Source of the DNA: Oncomelania hupensis
Lineage: Eukaryota; Mollusca; Gastropoda; Littorinimorpha; Pomatiopsidae
Length of the DNA stretch: 64,000 nucleotides
Assembly: GCA_036898135.1 (NCBI GenBank)
Contig: CM072514.1
Coordinates: forward strand, 83,334,122-83,398,121
Direction of reading: 5' to 3'
Each line of letters starts with the position of its first letter. The first letter of the stretch is position 1. A program made the translations under genes and the position numbers. This document shows, piece after piece, positions 43,201 through 53,750 of the stretch. Under the pieces are notes generated by a model, which saw only the letters and a list, made by a program, of their open reading frames with translations, was not told the DNA's origin and ran no database searches.

Positions 43201-43629
43201 ATAAAAGAAAGTTTTGAGCTGATAATCTTGCAGGGTTTGATGGTGAAGCACCTGTCTTCGTTTATAATATCAGAGTCAATTGCATTAGAAGAATGATCAT
43301 TTAGAAGTGGATTTGTTTATGCGCCTAACTTGTGAGCTTCTGCACATTCCTAGGTCTCTACTAGAAGTTTTCAAACAGTTTTCACTTTTATGAAATATTT
43401 CATGACGTCATGTTCCTGTGTGGTTGCAGAGAAAAAAATCGACCTTGCTGAAACCAACCTGAAGAAGCTGCGAGTCAGTGAGCTGAAGAAGATCCTTTCT
43501 TCCTGGGGCGAGGACAGTGCCTGCAAAGGGTGTGCTGAGAAAGCAGACTTCATTCGCGAGATTGAGAAACTTATGCCGCAGCATGACCCAGAGGCCTACA
43601 AAAAGCTCAAAGCCAAGCCAGAACTTTGA
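40161..43629 (+). CDS. MANF: MANF (ARMET), ER-stress neurotrophic factor, 4 coding exons
   Basis: MANF is a secreted and ER-resident protein that protects cells during ER stress. Exons: 40161-40260, 40700-40824, 42118-42259 and 43430-43629. All junctions are GT-AG, giving 188 residues. It has a signal peptide of about 26 residues ([20 protein letters not shown]), then the saposin-like domain ([54 protein letters not shown]). The SAP-like C-terminal domain follows ([18 protein letters not shown]) with the CKGC motif. All eight conserved cysteines are present. The C-terminus KPEL resembles a weak KDEL-type signal (RTDL in human MANF). Confidence 0.97.
40700..40824 (+). CDS. MANF: MANF exon 2
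   Basis: Completes the CEVC motif and encodes the first half of the saposin-like domain to KDKDHKF. Acceptor TGTTGCAG, donor GTAAGT. Confidence 0.96.
41290..41530 (+). mobile_element. SINE/LINE 3' end in MANF intron 2
   Basis: The best copy of a tail family: GGCGTCAGACCATGCGCCCA, GGCTTGAGTTAGATCCTGTA, CCTTGAGCAGCTCTTGAGCT, then AAAGCGCTATATAAGTACGA and an AAAT tail. Other copies lie at 32788, 35425, 52470 and 53625. Confidence 0.65.
42118..42259 (+). CDS. MANF: MANF exon 3
   Basis: Encodes [19 protein letters not shown] to ICELRY, the second half of the saposin-like domain with three conserved cysteines. Acceptor TTTTACAG, donor GTATGA. Confidence 0.96.
42360..43035 (+). mobile_element. hAT-like element in MANF intron 3, 6-bp target duplication
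   Basis: The left end CAGTGATGTCCCGAGG and the right end (minus strand) CAGTGGTGTTCCTAGG are inverted. ATAATT duplicates at 42354-42359 and 43036-43041. A plus-strand ORF at about 42694 ([20 protein letters not shown], then a few residues) looks like a truncated transposase N-terminus. Repeated ATGTCC/GGACAT motifs fill the ends. Confidence 0.83.
43430..43629 (+). CDS. MANF: MANF exon 4 (SAP-like domain and stop)
   Basis: Encodes [20 protein letters not shown], the CKGC redox-type motif and the KPEL end, with TGA at 43627-43629. Acceptor GTTGCAG. Confidence 0.97.
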
Positions 43630-45310
43630 TGCGTGCTGCTGATTAGATGTCTAAATTATTTAGTTGTGTGTTATTTTGTTTGGACTCTTGGGCGCACTAT
43701 TCTTTTTTTGACAAGCATTAACGATGAGATTTTAGGGTACGTGGACGTAAGACGACCTTTCTTGGTCTAGTTTTCAACAGTACATGTCTTGTTGAGGACA
43801 ACTAGGCTCATAATAGCATTTAGTATCTGGCATCCATCCCACTTTTCAGTTTCCATCAAAAGTTAGAACAAAAAGGAAGAGCTGAACGTTTTTAAAAAGT
43901 CTACTCTTCCAGTAAAATTGGCAGAACGATGCAGGTTATGATAAACAATTATAATAAACGAGAATTTGTATAGCGTGGCAACGCTTCCATTAAATGAAGT
44001 TAGATCAGTGAGGCTGCTATATTAGGATGTTGATTCCACCTTACGACAGAAATCATCAGGACTATGTTTTAACAAAAATGTCCTGTCTTTACACAGCGTG
44101 GTGATGCCCAATTGTAATGCCCCTTTCCATTGTGGAATGGTCAGTGTGCAGAAAATGTCACCTGTTCCTTATAAGCTCTAAAGATTGATTGGCTTCACTA
44201 GGTTGTAAAGTTGAATGTTGTGGGAGCTGGGCAGTAGGAGAAGGGGGAGGGGAGAGGGGAAGGAATGGGAAGCAGGGTGAGACTGAGGATCTGGTTATGA
44301 TCGACTAAGCTATTGTTTACCTCACACTTATTCATTGTTGATCAGTCCCTTAAGAAAGATGTTCATTTTGAGGTTCCATAACTGATAAGCCAAAGGATCC
44401 AAAGGCAAAGGTTTGCTTTTTTAATAACACAATAACATTGTATTTTGTACAAATCTATATCTTGAGCAACTATAATGTGGGCAGCGATTTTCTGACTTCT
44501 CCGGAAATATAATTGAAAAGAAGAGAACAGAAATTGGAAAGAAAGAAGAAATTATCAGAAAGACTATTCTTTTGAAATTGTTTTGATTTGTGAGTTAGTA
44601 ATACATACATCTCAAAGTATACTAGTAAGTTCATGTAAATTCATATCAATGATGGTAGTAGTATATAGTGTTTATTAAGTTTCACTTAAACGAGATTTAA
44701 TTGTGAAACACTCATGAGGTTAGTTGTGGGATTTGAAAATCAAATTTTCTATCAACAATACTCAATGAGACAATCTTTGAAAACTGTATTTTTCTATCGA
44801 ATGTTTTAAGGAGTGTTATTGTGCAGATGGATCCCACTGAACTAACTGTTGTTTCTTGAATGTCACCAGCATTTCTTCGTTAGATTAGATTGAATCACAC
44901 CGTTTGGACATACAAATCTCTTTTGGCATAGTTGGATTTTCTTGTGATATGTGTGGAATGATGTGTGCTTAGTGCTGATATTGGTCAGAATCTGTGGTGA
45001 AATTTGTGTTAATGGATGACAATTGTGGACTGAGCGTCTGTTTGTGCACCAGATTATGTTATTATCACAAGTTGCTGGAGGTGCACATTGAAATGTACGG
45101 ATTGTGAGAGGTGTTTTTGGAATTGTTTAAAAAATATTGTTTTCTGTAGATTTCAGGTTTGAAAAAAATATGAATGTCTATGCTGCTGCACACTGAATGT
45201 ACAGTACAGTACAGTGTGAATGGTTATTTGAAGTGTGCATGCCAGTGATGTAGAATGGGAAACGAGATGGTTGAGAACAAGTTGATGAATAAAATTTGAA
45301 GAAAAACAAA
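43630..45310 (+). other. Probable MANF 3' UTR
   Basis: No other gene is visible. AATAAA at 45288-45293, followed by a T-rich stretch, is the best polyadenylation signal; another AATAAA lies near 43950. The UTR would be about 1.7 kb with the distal site. Confidence 0.5.
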
Positions 45311-45475
45311 GGACTTTTATTATTTCACAACAATAATGCATAGATAACATAACATGTGAGCTGAATAAAATGAACATGTCTTCAGCAGACTTCTTTTCAG
45401 CTCACTTTGTCTCTTTCTGGCATTCATTGCTGCACATGATATTCTCTGACATGACAGTACATAAAGTTCTGGTGA

Positions 45476-45481
<6 letters not shown>

Positions 45482-45540
<59 letters not shown>
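45482..45540. repeat. (CT)n microsatellite
   Basis: Perfect CT repeat downstream of MANF. The stretch 45541-45944 shows nothing else. Confidence 0.97.
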
Positions 45541-45545
<5 letters not shown>

Positions 45546-45944
45546 CTTTCCTTTTTATTTCTCTCATACCATCCCTCTCATTCGCATGTTCAAGTTTTTT
45601 CTTTTCCTGTCCATCTCCATCTCTGTAACTCTATGGAAATACTTGTAATAATTCTTCATGTCCGCTCCCTTCCATCTGCTTCATTTTTGTCTTTCGCTCG
45701 CAAACAAAATATGTCAGCAGAAATTGTCATATAGATTCTAAATCTTATCATTTTAATAGAAAAAGACATACGTAAATATTGTAGATTCTCTACTTCTAAC
45801 AGAACTAAGGTCAAGCACTTTTGAATACAAAATCATCTTATCTCAATACCCATGTTATCATAATACGTGGCTTTGAAATTTATTCGAGCAGATGAGAAAT
45901 ATAGGCTACTGCTATGTTGATCTAAGAGCCGATTTTTGTTTGTT

Positions 45945-46252
45945 TTTGTAACACTTTATTGTCCCTTTTTATCGGAAAATTCTGGGCTTCCTCCCCTGGG
46001 GAAGATATAGTTGCAGCATGTGCCGCATCCAAACCCAACCTATCTAATATTATTGTGTTGGTTTTTTGTTGTTGACATTTTTGGTGGGGGAGAAAACCCT
46101 CAGACGTTGTCAGAGTGGAAAGTAAATAATATTCGGAGAAACATAACGCCCAGAGGTGGGATCTATCCCACATCTGTCTGGCACCATTGGTTTCTAGCCT
46201 GTGGACAAGGCAAGTTAGTCCTGCCTTAGACCACTCGGCCCTAACACTCGCT
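45945..46252 (-). mobile_element. tRNA-Leu-derived SINE
   Basis: On the minus strand from about 46252: GGGCCGAGTGGTCTAAGGC (leucine-type A box and D arm), a long variable region and a B-box-like GGGATAGATCCCAC. The body extends to about 45945, where CAATAAAGTGTTACA forms the 3' end. Length and structure fit a SINE, not a working tRNA gene. Confidence 0.6.
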
Positions 46253-46469
46253 GGATGTAGTTTTCATTTACAAAACAAACACTATAGATTTAAAGTGAAT
46301 CTGAGGTTGAGATAAAATGATGCACAAAATTATAAAATGTCTAATTCACACTAAGAGATGGCTATTTCAAGTATTTGCTAATTGTTATATATTCATATAT
46401 TTTTCCTGTCGGCTGTTAATTTTGTGAAAATTGAATCTAAATTTCCTGTCCGACCACTAAAGGTTAATT

Positions 46470-46653
46470 GTAGTTTATAATCATACGACACCATCATAGG
46501 AGCGTTTAGGCGACTACTGGTCACATTATTCTGACACCAGCGAACCAGTTGATGGTAAGGGGAAAATAATATGGTCACACATTGACCAATCCGAGATTCG
46601 AACCAGGGACCTTTCAGTTACTAGTAAGCCGCTCCACCAATTGAGCTGCCCCA
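46470..46653 (-). mobile_element. tRNA-derived SINE, family A, copy 2
   Basis: The same family as 4464-4654, more diverged. B box GGTTCGAATCTC near 46595 and the shared body CCATTATTTTCC-type and TGTCAG blocks are recognisable. Confidence 0.82.
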
Positions 46654-46904
46654 TTCAAAAGGTCCTCTGCGATTATAGACACTTACCTCCCTTAGAATAC
46701 TGGTGGCAAGAAGATGGAGACACTGATGCTGACTAAACGCTATCAGCGTGTGTTAGAGGGCTTTGCTTTGGTGGTTTCTAAGCAACTGGTTCTTGTTTGG
46801 GCTGACACGTATTGACTGAACAGAAGGAAACTCGCGAAGTGACGTTATAAAGAGACCGATTGTTTTTTAAGCTGCATACACTCTTATCTGAGAACTTTTG
46901 CCTC

Positions 46905-47135
46905 AATAATGACCATTTAATAAATGATTAACTAACTAACCTCAAATAACGACCCTTTAAACAATGGTTAACTAACCTCGATGACGATTTAAACAATGGT
47001 TACCTAACCTCAATAATGACCCTTTAAACAATGATTAACTAACCTCAATAATAACCCTTTAAACAATGATTAACTAACTAACCTCAATAAATGACTCTTA
47101 AACAATGATTAACTAAATAACTTCAATAATGTGGA
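46905..47135. repeat. Minisatellite, about six units of 35-40 bp
   Basis: Repeating CCTCAATAATGACC, TTTAAACAATGATTAACTAA units with CTAA insertions and substitutions. It lies between the SINE and the 3' end of the Mab-21-like gene. Confidence 0.85.
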
Positions 47136-47374
47136 TTTCTAAACTATTCAACAAACCTATTCGTTCTATGTAGTTTTAAAGACTGAAAAAACCCCACGTC
47201 AGACTCACTTTAAATAATCAATGGCAGCGAAGCAGGTGTTCACTGTTTGGTAACCTAGAATCACCCACAGCTTCTCATAATTCATGTTGATCCACCATCG
47301 ATAATAACTTTACTATTAGCCTGTATGAGATTTGAAAGTCTTTGGATCAACAGCTAACAAGCTGCTGCTGCCAC

Positions 47375-47621
47375 CTAGGATTGGGCAAACTGAACACAAG
47401 TTGCGTCCGTGGCAGACCTTTTCGCAAGGCTGGCGAGGGCTTTCTCGTTGTCCAGCAACCTGTTGAGGGCGCTGCGGGCTTGCGTCATCTGCTGGGGCAT
47501 CACGTGCTGCCAGAGGTTGTAGCGGTTGAGGTCAAAGTGCGGCAAGTTGTCCCGGTCCAGAAAGTACAACAATGTCTTCAGTAAGGACGTCACGCACGAC
47601 TCCAGCGTGCACCGCTGCCAC
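47375..47621 (-). CDS. Mab-21-like gene, exon 6
   Basis: Encodes the C-terminal helical part RWQRCTLESCVTSLLKTL, DRDNLPHFDLNRYNLWQHV, to VQFAQS and TAG. Acceptor GTTTTCAG. Confidence 0.88.
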
Positions 47622-48420
47622 CTGAAAACATTGATAGTAGCAAAAGGTCAAGGTCAAATTATCTTGTGTCAAGGTCATGTTAACCCTTTGAAAATTTGGA
47701 AAGAAATGTGGTATACATGCCATTATTGTTAGGGCAGGCTTGGGATGATGAAGGAAGAAGGGTGGTTAGGCAAAGGGCACGCAGCTCACCTTCTAGTTCC
47801 GTATCCGTTGAGCTGTTATAATAATTCAGTCTTGATTTCTTTCATGAAGCCGGTAGCTTAAATCGTCGTACTATCAAGAGGAGGTGGATGACAACTATGA
47901 AGATGATGTCGAATGAAGCCTACTTCTCTCTAAAAACTGGGGATGTGCGTAGGCCTACATGTTGATTGATTGATTGATTGATTGTTGCTTTAGGTCCAGC
48001 GGACTCTTCCGAGCCAAATCAGGACCGGGCCTACATGTTAGGAGAACGATAAACTGTCTATGGGCTCTCTGGCCTCGCCCTGAATCTCATGCAGACGCTC
48101 ACTGTTTGATAGAAACTGACCTTGGAGAGTAATCCACGTGGAAATCCATATCATGCAGCAGAGCTGTCTGCACGTCGTAGCACGTGACAAAGGCCAGACG
48201 CCAATCGCGGGACAAGAGGCGAGTCACGAGGTGCATGCTGCGCACGCGCAGTCCTTGGTCCGTGCACGTGATGGAGCGCAAAAGGTCATGGTCACGCACA
48301 GCGGAACACGGTCGCCATGTTATGTCGTTCTTCACGTACTGTTCTGATGTGTATCGTCTGCGCACAGAACATTCAGCTACGTTAACAGCAGCAACGACAA
48401 CGTCGTAGTCGTCGTCGTCG

Positions 48421-48472
<52 letters not shown>

Positions 48473-49766
48473 TTTCTTCTTCTTCTCTTCTCTCCTCCCT
48501 CCTTGGCCACAATCGTCTCAGGGAGTGGTTCGGGAATTGAATAGACAGGTAGTGTTTTTCGCTCTTGAACATCGAACATCTTTAAGAATGAAGTTAATAC
48601 CGACCCCACATAACAGTAATTTCAAAAAGAAACTGTTAATCATTGGCTGCTGATAGTGCTATACCGCAAGTGTACCAACTGACCGTGTGACATAGTAAAC
48701 ATCAGCGTCAGCGGTGGAGGGATGGGCAGCAACACAGGGGATGAAGTCAGCTGTCCAGCCACAGTCCAGCTTGACCCACAAGCCCAGGTCACTGCCCGAC
48801 AACGTGCACTGGATCTGAACAACACAGATAAACACGATGGACAGCCATTTTCAATGTATTCGCAGACAAAAACACCAAATACGCAAGATGTACTCTTTGA
48901 CATTTACAAAATACAAAAACGGTCTTGAAACAAAAAACTACGCCTAGATCTAATCCGACCGAAAGACCGATATCTACCACGGACAAAAGATACCCCCTTG
49001 CTTTTTTTTTAGAAACTGTGCAACCTTGAATTGCCACTAACCTTGTCCTTCGAGAAGCCATGCCTGAGCAAAGTACTGTTGACCAGCTTGGCCACAGTTG
49101 AGTGCAGTTTCCTTGGTGACAGGTGCAGGCCGTCCTTGGTGCGGATATCTTCTAAAGGTGCCAAGTCCTTGCGCACTAAAGGTGAAGGATGAGGTTGCGC
49201 CGACTTGTTATTGTGCACCGTCGTTGGCGGCTTTGGGATTGGTGGAAGCTTAAGAGTCACGTGACCTGCGTCTTTCTGTTTACCAAGATCATTTTAGAAA
49301 ACATATGAACGTGATAAACAAAAGACAAAATCTCTAACAAAACATTTGAACATGATGAAGCAGGACTTAAAACTGATAACTGAAGCAAAATATATAGCTA
49401 CTTACTTGTAGCTTTTTGTACTCTTCCAAATTCATTCATTAAACAGACCAATTAAATTAGTCTTACCTGGATAACCTTGACCTTGTTGAAGGTAACAGGA
49501 ATGAGACAGACGACCTTGGTCTCCGGGGTAACGTGCCAGTGTGCGAAGCACTGAAGCAGAACAGGATCCAGGATTTCCAAACCAACACGATTCCGCTTCA
49601 GTGCTAATGACAGCTGCGCAGATTATCAGTTTTAAAGATTTGTTTCAATATCTGGTAAAATTAAAAGAGAAGAAAAAGAAACGACAACGAAGAAGAAGAA
49701 GAAGAAGAAGAAGAAGAAGAAGAAGAAGAAGAAGAAGAAGAAGAAGAAGAAGAAGAAGAAGAAGAA

Positions 49767-49828
<62 letters not shown>

Positions 49829-50193
49829 GAGGCCTAATTATTACTGCTGTCTGCATTCGGTATAGCGCTGAAGATGATGTATTCCATGATTGGACGATAT
49901 CGTAACCTAAACGATATATATGAATCTCTCACCTTGGACAATAAAACCATCGCTTGTTCCCTGGCCTTAGCTTGGGCCGGGCTGTCCAACGCTTCGCCAA
50001 AACCCCTGTCCCACAACAATTGCAACTCTTGGCCCACGCGTGAGGCTGGAACCTTCTCCGTCGCCTGCCTGTGCAGTTCGGGCCGATACCGGTGCGATAG
50101 CTGTGGCAAGCTGCGGCGAGTCGGCGAAGCTTGTGCGGCAAAACGGACCATAGAGGACTCGTGGCAAATGGGAGCTACCGTGGCGGTTGGCAT
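47375..50193 (-). CDS. Divergent Mab-21/cGAS-fold domain protein (6 exons)
   Basis: Exons in coding order: 50193-49933, 49613-49467, 49275-49042, 48814-48684, 48357-48121, 47621-47375; all GT-AG, with a continuous frame of 418 residues. The start is the Met of MPTATVAPICHESS (context CACCATGCC). The family call rests on the C-terminal half: a hydrophobic strand ending TADFIPCVAA (VDLVPA position), TWRPCSAVRDHDLL (WRLSFS…E position), RLAFVTCYDVQTALLHDMDF (SYxLKTxxL helix), and CVTSLLKTLLYFLDRDNLPH followed by DLNRYNLW. These resemble the Mab-21 C-terminal domain. The N-terminal nucleotidyltransferase half is poorly conserved: VVCLIPVTFNKVKVI sits at the usual strand but lacks the E-x-D pair, so catalysis is doubtful. 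It could be an ITPRIP- or TMEM102-like pseudoenzyme or a degenerate cGAS-like receptor. Exon structure is certain; the family is an inference. Confidence 0.7.
48121..48357 (-). CDS. Mab-21-like gene, exon 5
   Basis: Encodes RYTSEQYVKNDITWRPCSAV to HVDYSP. The acceptor GCGCAG at 48358 is preferred; an ORF through the upstream (GAT)n repeat would add an acidic run and is rejected. Donor GTCAGT. Confidence 0.88.
48417..48486. repeat. (TCA)n/(TTC)n microsatellite
   Basis: A triplet repeat in intron 4 of the Mab-21-like gene; on the minus strand it would read as poly-Asp but is intronic. Confidence 0.95.
48684..48814 (-). CDS. Mab-21-like gene, exon 4
   Basis: Encodes IQCTLSGSDLGLWVKLDCGW, TADFIPCVAAHPSTADADVY and YVT. 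Acceptor TTGTTCAG, donor GTCAGT. Confidence 0.85.
49042..49275 (-). CDS. Mab-21-like gene, exon 3
   Basis: Encodes KDAGHVTLKLPPIPKPP, a proline-rich linker, and LSPRKLHSTVAKLVNSTLLR to FSKDK. Acceptor GTAAACAG, donor GTTAGT. Confidence 0.85.
49467..49613 (-). CDS. Mab-21-like gene, exon 2
   Basis: Encodes LSLALKRNRVGLEILDPVLL to VCLIPVTFNKVKVIQ. Phase 0 at both ends; acceptor CTGCGCAG, donor GTAAGA. Confidence 0.85.
49690..49826. repeat. (GAA)n-(GAT)n compound microsatellite
   Basis: GAA repeats (49690-49767) pass directly into GAT repeats, in intron 1 of the Mab-21-like gene. Poly-Arg and poly-Phe ORFs over it are artefacts. Confidence 0.97.
49933..50193 (-). CDS. Mab-21-like gene, exon 1
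   Basis: Encodes MPTATVAPICHESSMVRF to EQAMVLLSK. The ORF is open upstream but has no earlier ATG in frame. Donor GTGAGA. Confidence 0.8.
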
Positions 50194-51699
50194 GGTGAGT
50201 CTAACACATGGAGATATACAAAGTAAACTTCCTTGGTTTAAAGCGAACGACACGCACGGATCAGAGCGGCGCTCGTTTGATTTGCTTGACCATCAGTGTT
50301 TTGATGAACACACAAGCAGTTTTGCTCAATGTGCGACTGGGTTCCGGTAAATGATTTTGAGAGAGGTGTTATATGCAAAAGTCGAAGATATATAAATATA
50401 TAATGTCAAAGTCAACTCTGTTTGATATCGGTCATGGTGTAGTTAAAACTCTCGCGATGACGGCATAGCCGTTTTCTTACGTAGGCCTACAGCAATAAAA
50501 CGTGTTGATGATATATGTTTCGCTGTTAACAAGGTAGTTACTGCCATCACATCACACAATAATAGCGTCACTTTTTAAAGTTCCCATTTGTCCAAAAGCG
50601 AAATGGTGGACACAATACATTTTGCTGATTTAAGGTATATCACGTGAGGGGGATGCAGACGGACGATGCTGAATTTCACACTCTGTTGGCAGTGAAGTTA
50701 GTTAGTCACTGGTTATAGGGTCCAGCGGTTTGCAAAGAGCCGAATCAGGACCACCGTTGACAGTGAAGGCTAAGGTCAAGTCTAGTTATAGGTCGTTTGA
50801 CGATGTAAGTCAAATCAACGCTGATAGTCTGGATCACGGAGTCTGTTTACATGGTCGGTAATGTCCAGTCAGCATTAGTCTTGTTCATGTTTGTGCCTTC
50901 TGCCTGCAAAGTTGAGATTGTTTGAAATTAAACATAAACGACAAAAGGACATAAACACAGCCTGCCATGATAGATATAGTCCTTCGCAGTTAGTAAACCA
51001 AACGTTTGTAGCAATGTTACTGTTAACAGTTGCAGCTGAACTTTTAAATTATTTCATCTTTCTGTATGTTAATACATAGCCCATGCGTGGGAATGAACTG
51101 CTTTAAAATTACAAATACGTGAAAAGACTGTAAAATAAAATGCTGAACTGAATTGAACTGACAAACTTCAAAATGCATTTTGTACATCAACACAATTATT
51201 TAAACAATGTATCATTTCTGATGGATATGTATGCAAGTCCAGTGCCATTTCACCATGTAATGAAAGCATCTCATTTTGTCGTTGCATAATTGTTACCTAC
51301 ATAGGACGAGTTATATTTCTTTATAATCTCATAACCAATTTAAAAAAAAAAAAACGTGTAGATGTATGTGCACAGATTTTTTTCTGAAGTTCGTGTGCTA
51401 ACATCCCCCGAAATTTATATTCACCAAACCGAGAACAAATGTGAGAAAAATGCAAACACGAGAACACACCCTCTCCCTCTCTCCTACCCCCACAAAAAAA
51501 CCAACAAAAATACCACTAGCATTTTGGATTAACTTACAATCGTAAGTGAAAAAGTGAAAAATTTACCACAACTAACTGAAGAACATATGAACCGGTCTGC
51601 AACTTTACTTTATACATACCTCACTTTCTATGCACAAACTATTTTCCTAAAAATACGTCTGTCTCATCATCTATAGAGAATGTTTTTTCTCTTAAATGC
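50194..51699. other. Upstream of the Mab-21-like gene, little recognised
   Basis: Presumed promoter and flank. A degenerate 3'-end fragment (GGTCCAGCGG, GAGCCGAATCAGGACCA) lies at 50709-50752. No gene is supported. Confidence 0.4.
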
Positions 51700-51707
51700 A
51701 TCCCGGT

Positions 51708-52416
51708 TAGGGCTGGACGGTGTTACCGATTCAGGTTCGGAAACGCGACGGTACGGTATACCAATGCGGGTGTCCAAGGTCCTGTTTACTGGGAAATCTC
51801 GACAACACATAACGCGACAGTGGGCGACATCTTGTCCGCCCAGAGAGCGAGCCTAAAGCCCAAACACGTGGACAGGCAGTTGTTCTTGAAGAAGAACTTA
51901 TAAGAACAGCAGCTTATCCACGTGTTTGAGCATGGTACCAGTCACCAATCCTTCTGAACTCTTTAAGTTCTTAAAGACCTTTCCCGTTGAATGTTTTTGT
52001 TTTATTTTGATTTTGTGGTTTAAAGTTTGCCGACGTTCTAAACAGTGATTTATCATAATTTGTTTTGAAGGCGTTCAAGCAATAATAAAGCTTCCGTTTC
52101 TATGGAAATGTGGTTCTTTGAAAGTGTTTTGAAGTGTATGACAATTTTTCTTTTGCGTCAGTCACTACTGTCAGTGCCATATCCCATTTGGCAGCTTCTT
52201 GCTATTTTATTGCTCGCTCAACTGATTCCGGAAGTGACGGTAACATACGTCATTCCAATATGTTTATTATGAAAGTGACCTCACTAAATTGATAGTTTCT
52301 GTAGACACGACATCTGTTACACTTAAAATCGCGGTATTTCGGAACCGAAATACCGCTAAGACCTAAAAATACCGCGGTAATACCGGTACGACTTTGACCC
52401 ACAGTACCCAGCTCTA
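51708..52416. mobile_element. hAT element with 8-bp target duplication
   Basis: The left end TAGGGCTGGACGGTGTTACC and the right end (minus strand) TAGAGCTGGGTACTGTGGGT are inverted. ATCCCGGT is duplicated perfectly at 51700-51707 and 52417-52424. GGTATACC- and ATACCGCGGTA-type repeats fill the ends; no transposase remains. Confidence 0.87.
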
Positions 52417-52424
52417 ATCCCGGT

Positions 52425-52577
52425 GACCAACAAAAACACGTAGGCTCCAATACGTAGAAGTTGGCGCTTTCTGCGGCTTGAGTTAGATCCAGTATCGGCC
52501 AGTCCCTTGAAGAGTTCGTGAGCTGAAAAAGCGCTGTATAATAAAAATTAATTAATTAATTAATTAATTAATTAAGT
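52425..52577 (+). repeat. SINE/LINE 3' end with (AATT)n tail
   Basis: GGCTTGAGTTAGATCCAGTA, GAAAAAGCGCTGTATAATAA, then an AATT repeat tail. The same family as 41290-41530. The hAT element inserted just upstream, possibly within this older element. Confidence 0.6.
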
Positions 52578-52856
52578 GTTTGAGTTTTGGTGGGGAGTAA
52601 AAATCTACTATCTCTAAAAAAAATGACAACCATGGAAACCTCTAAACAATCTATAGATCTAAAAATATTATCTACAGTTTCAAATCTATTCTCTCCATTA
52701 AAATAAATAGAAATGAAAGAGAAGAGCAACACAGAAGGAAGATAAGAATAGCCAAGAAGAAAATAGGAAGAAATCAATGGTAACTCTTCAAAACGACAGT
52801 GAACTGTTGTTTATCGTTCGGCATCAAAGCAACAGCGCGCGAGTTGGACGCTTTCT

Positions 52857-53170
52857 GCCAGGTGGTCACTAGGGCTTCCTATGATGTTATTATTTAGCAA
52901 TGTAGGCATTTTATATGTATGTGTTTTGTTGATAATTTATAATGATGTTTGTATTCTATTTTGTTTTTGTAAACGGGGGTTCGATAAATTAGAGTATAGC
53001 CTCAGCGTCCCCTGCGTGGGATGTCTTTATTGTAAAGTGACTGGCTGGTGGAGAGCTTTCAGTTTTACCACTAGGGTTGTTTCAGCAGATCTTTTATGCG
53101 GATCAGGGGTTGTCCGGTCTTGAGTTGGCTCGGAAGAGTCCGCTGGACCTAAAGCAATAACCATGTAATG
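52857..53170 (+). mobile_element. Interspersed repeat 3' region, long copy 1
   Basis: About 310 bp (from GGTGGTCACTAGGGCTTCCT to CTGGACCTAAAGCAATAACC) closely matches the minus strand of 62317-62635. The 3' end GGCTCGGAAGAGTCCGCTGG recurs at 58740 and elsewhere, with AATGT-type tails. The short open frame over it is not convincing as a protein. It is probably a LINE 3' UTR or a LINE-dependent SINE. Confidence 0.7.
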
Positions 53171-53624
53171 TTATGATCATGATATTGGCTTTAAATTCTA
53201 AAAGCTTGAATTGCACGCGTCATCGCTTATCATCTTCATCGTTGATCATCGATGCGAGTACGCTGTCCAAAAGTAGGTGAGCGTTCTACTTCCCTTCAGC
53301 ACACTTGAACAGCGTTAAAGATTAGGTTGATGTGGTTGATTGTTAGTAATCTACACAGAGACACTGAGAAGTAACACAATGGACAGCAAAGCGACAGCAA
53401 CGCCTATGATCATCGCTGTCCGTCCAGGTCGTTTTAGACCCCAGACAGATATTTACAGATATTTATTTTCAATCTACACAAAATGATTAAGTACTTCGAT
53501 TACTAGGACATTTTATGTATTTCCCCCAAACAGTCAAGATCTTTATACGTACCCGAAATGTAGGCTTAAATATCTACGTCGAGTCGTTACGAAGAATACA
53601 TGTTTATGCTTAGTTGTCAGGGTC
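53171..53624. other. Intergenic, nothing recognised
   Basis: No gene, array or element ends identified. Confidence 0.4.
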
Positions 53625-53750
53625 GTCAGACGATGCGCCTAAAGGCATCTAGTGGGCGCCTCAAGTGGCTTGGGTTAGATCCTGTATCGGTCAGCGCCTT
53701 GAGCCGCTCTTGATCTGGAAAAGCTCTATATAAGAACGATAAAACAATAC
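53625..53750 (+). repeat. SINE/LINE 3' end
   Basis: GTCGTCAGACGATGCGCCTA, GGCTTGGGTTAGATCCTGTA, AAAAGCTCTATATAAGAACG: a copy of the 41290-41530 family. An AAAT microsatellite lies at 53803-53822. Confidence 0.6.

Noticed and set aside
43401..43412. Perfect palindrome CATGACGTCATG (CRE core) in MANF intron 3
   Set aside because: A single site 18 bp before exon 4 with no promoter context; probably chance.
46145..46252. Possible tRNA-Leu gene on the minus strand
   Set aside because: The A-box region is good, but the T arm and acceptor stem do not fold properly and repeat-like sequence continues past the 3' end.
48099..48572. Acidic protein with a poly-Asp run
   Set aside because: The poly-Asp comes from an intronic (GAT)n repeat. 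A splice acceptor at 48358 keeps the Mab-21-like frame without it.
47375..50193. Meiosis-1-arrest-protein (M1AP) orthologue
   Set aside because: Considered because of general length and helical content, but no segment aligned convincingly; the Mab-21 landmarks fit better.
52881..53123. Small membrane-like ORF of 80 codons
   Set aside because: It lies entirely within an interspersed repeat that recurs at 62384-62671 on the other strand.
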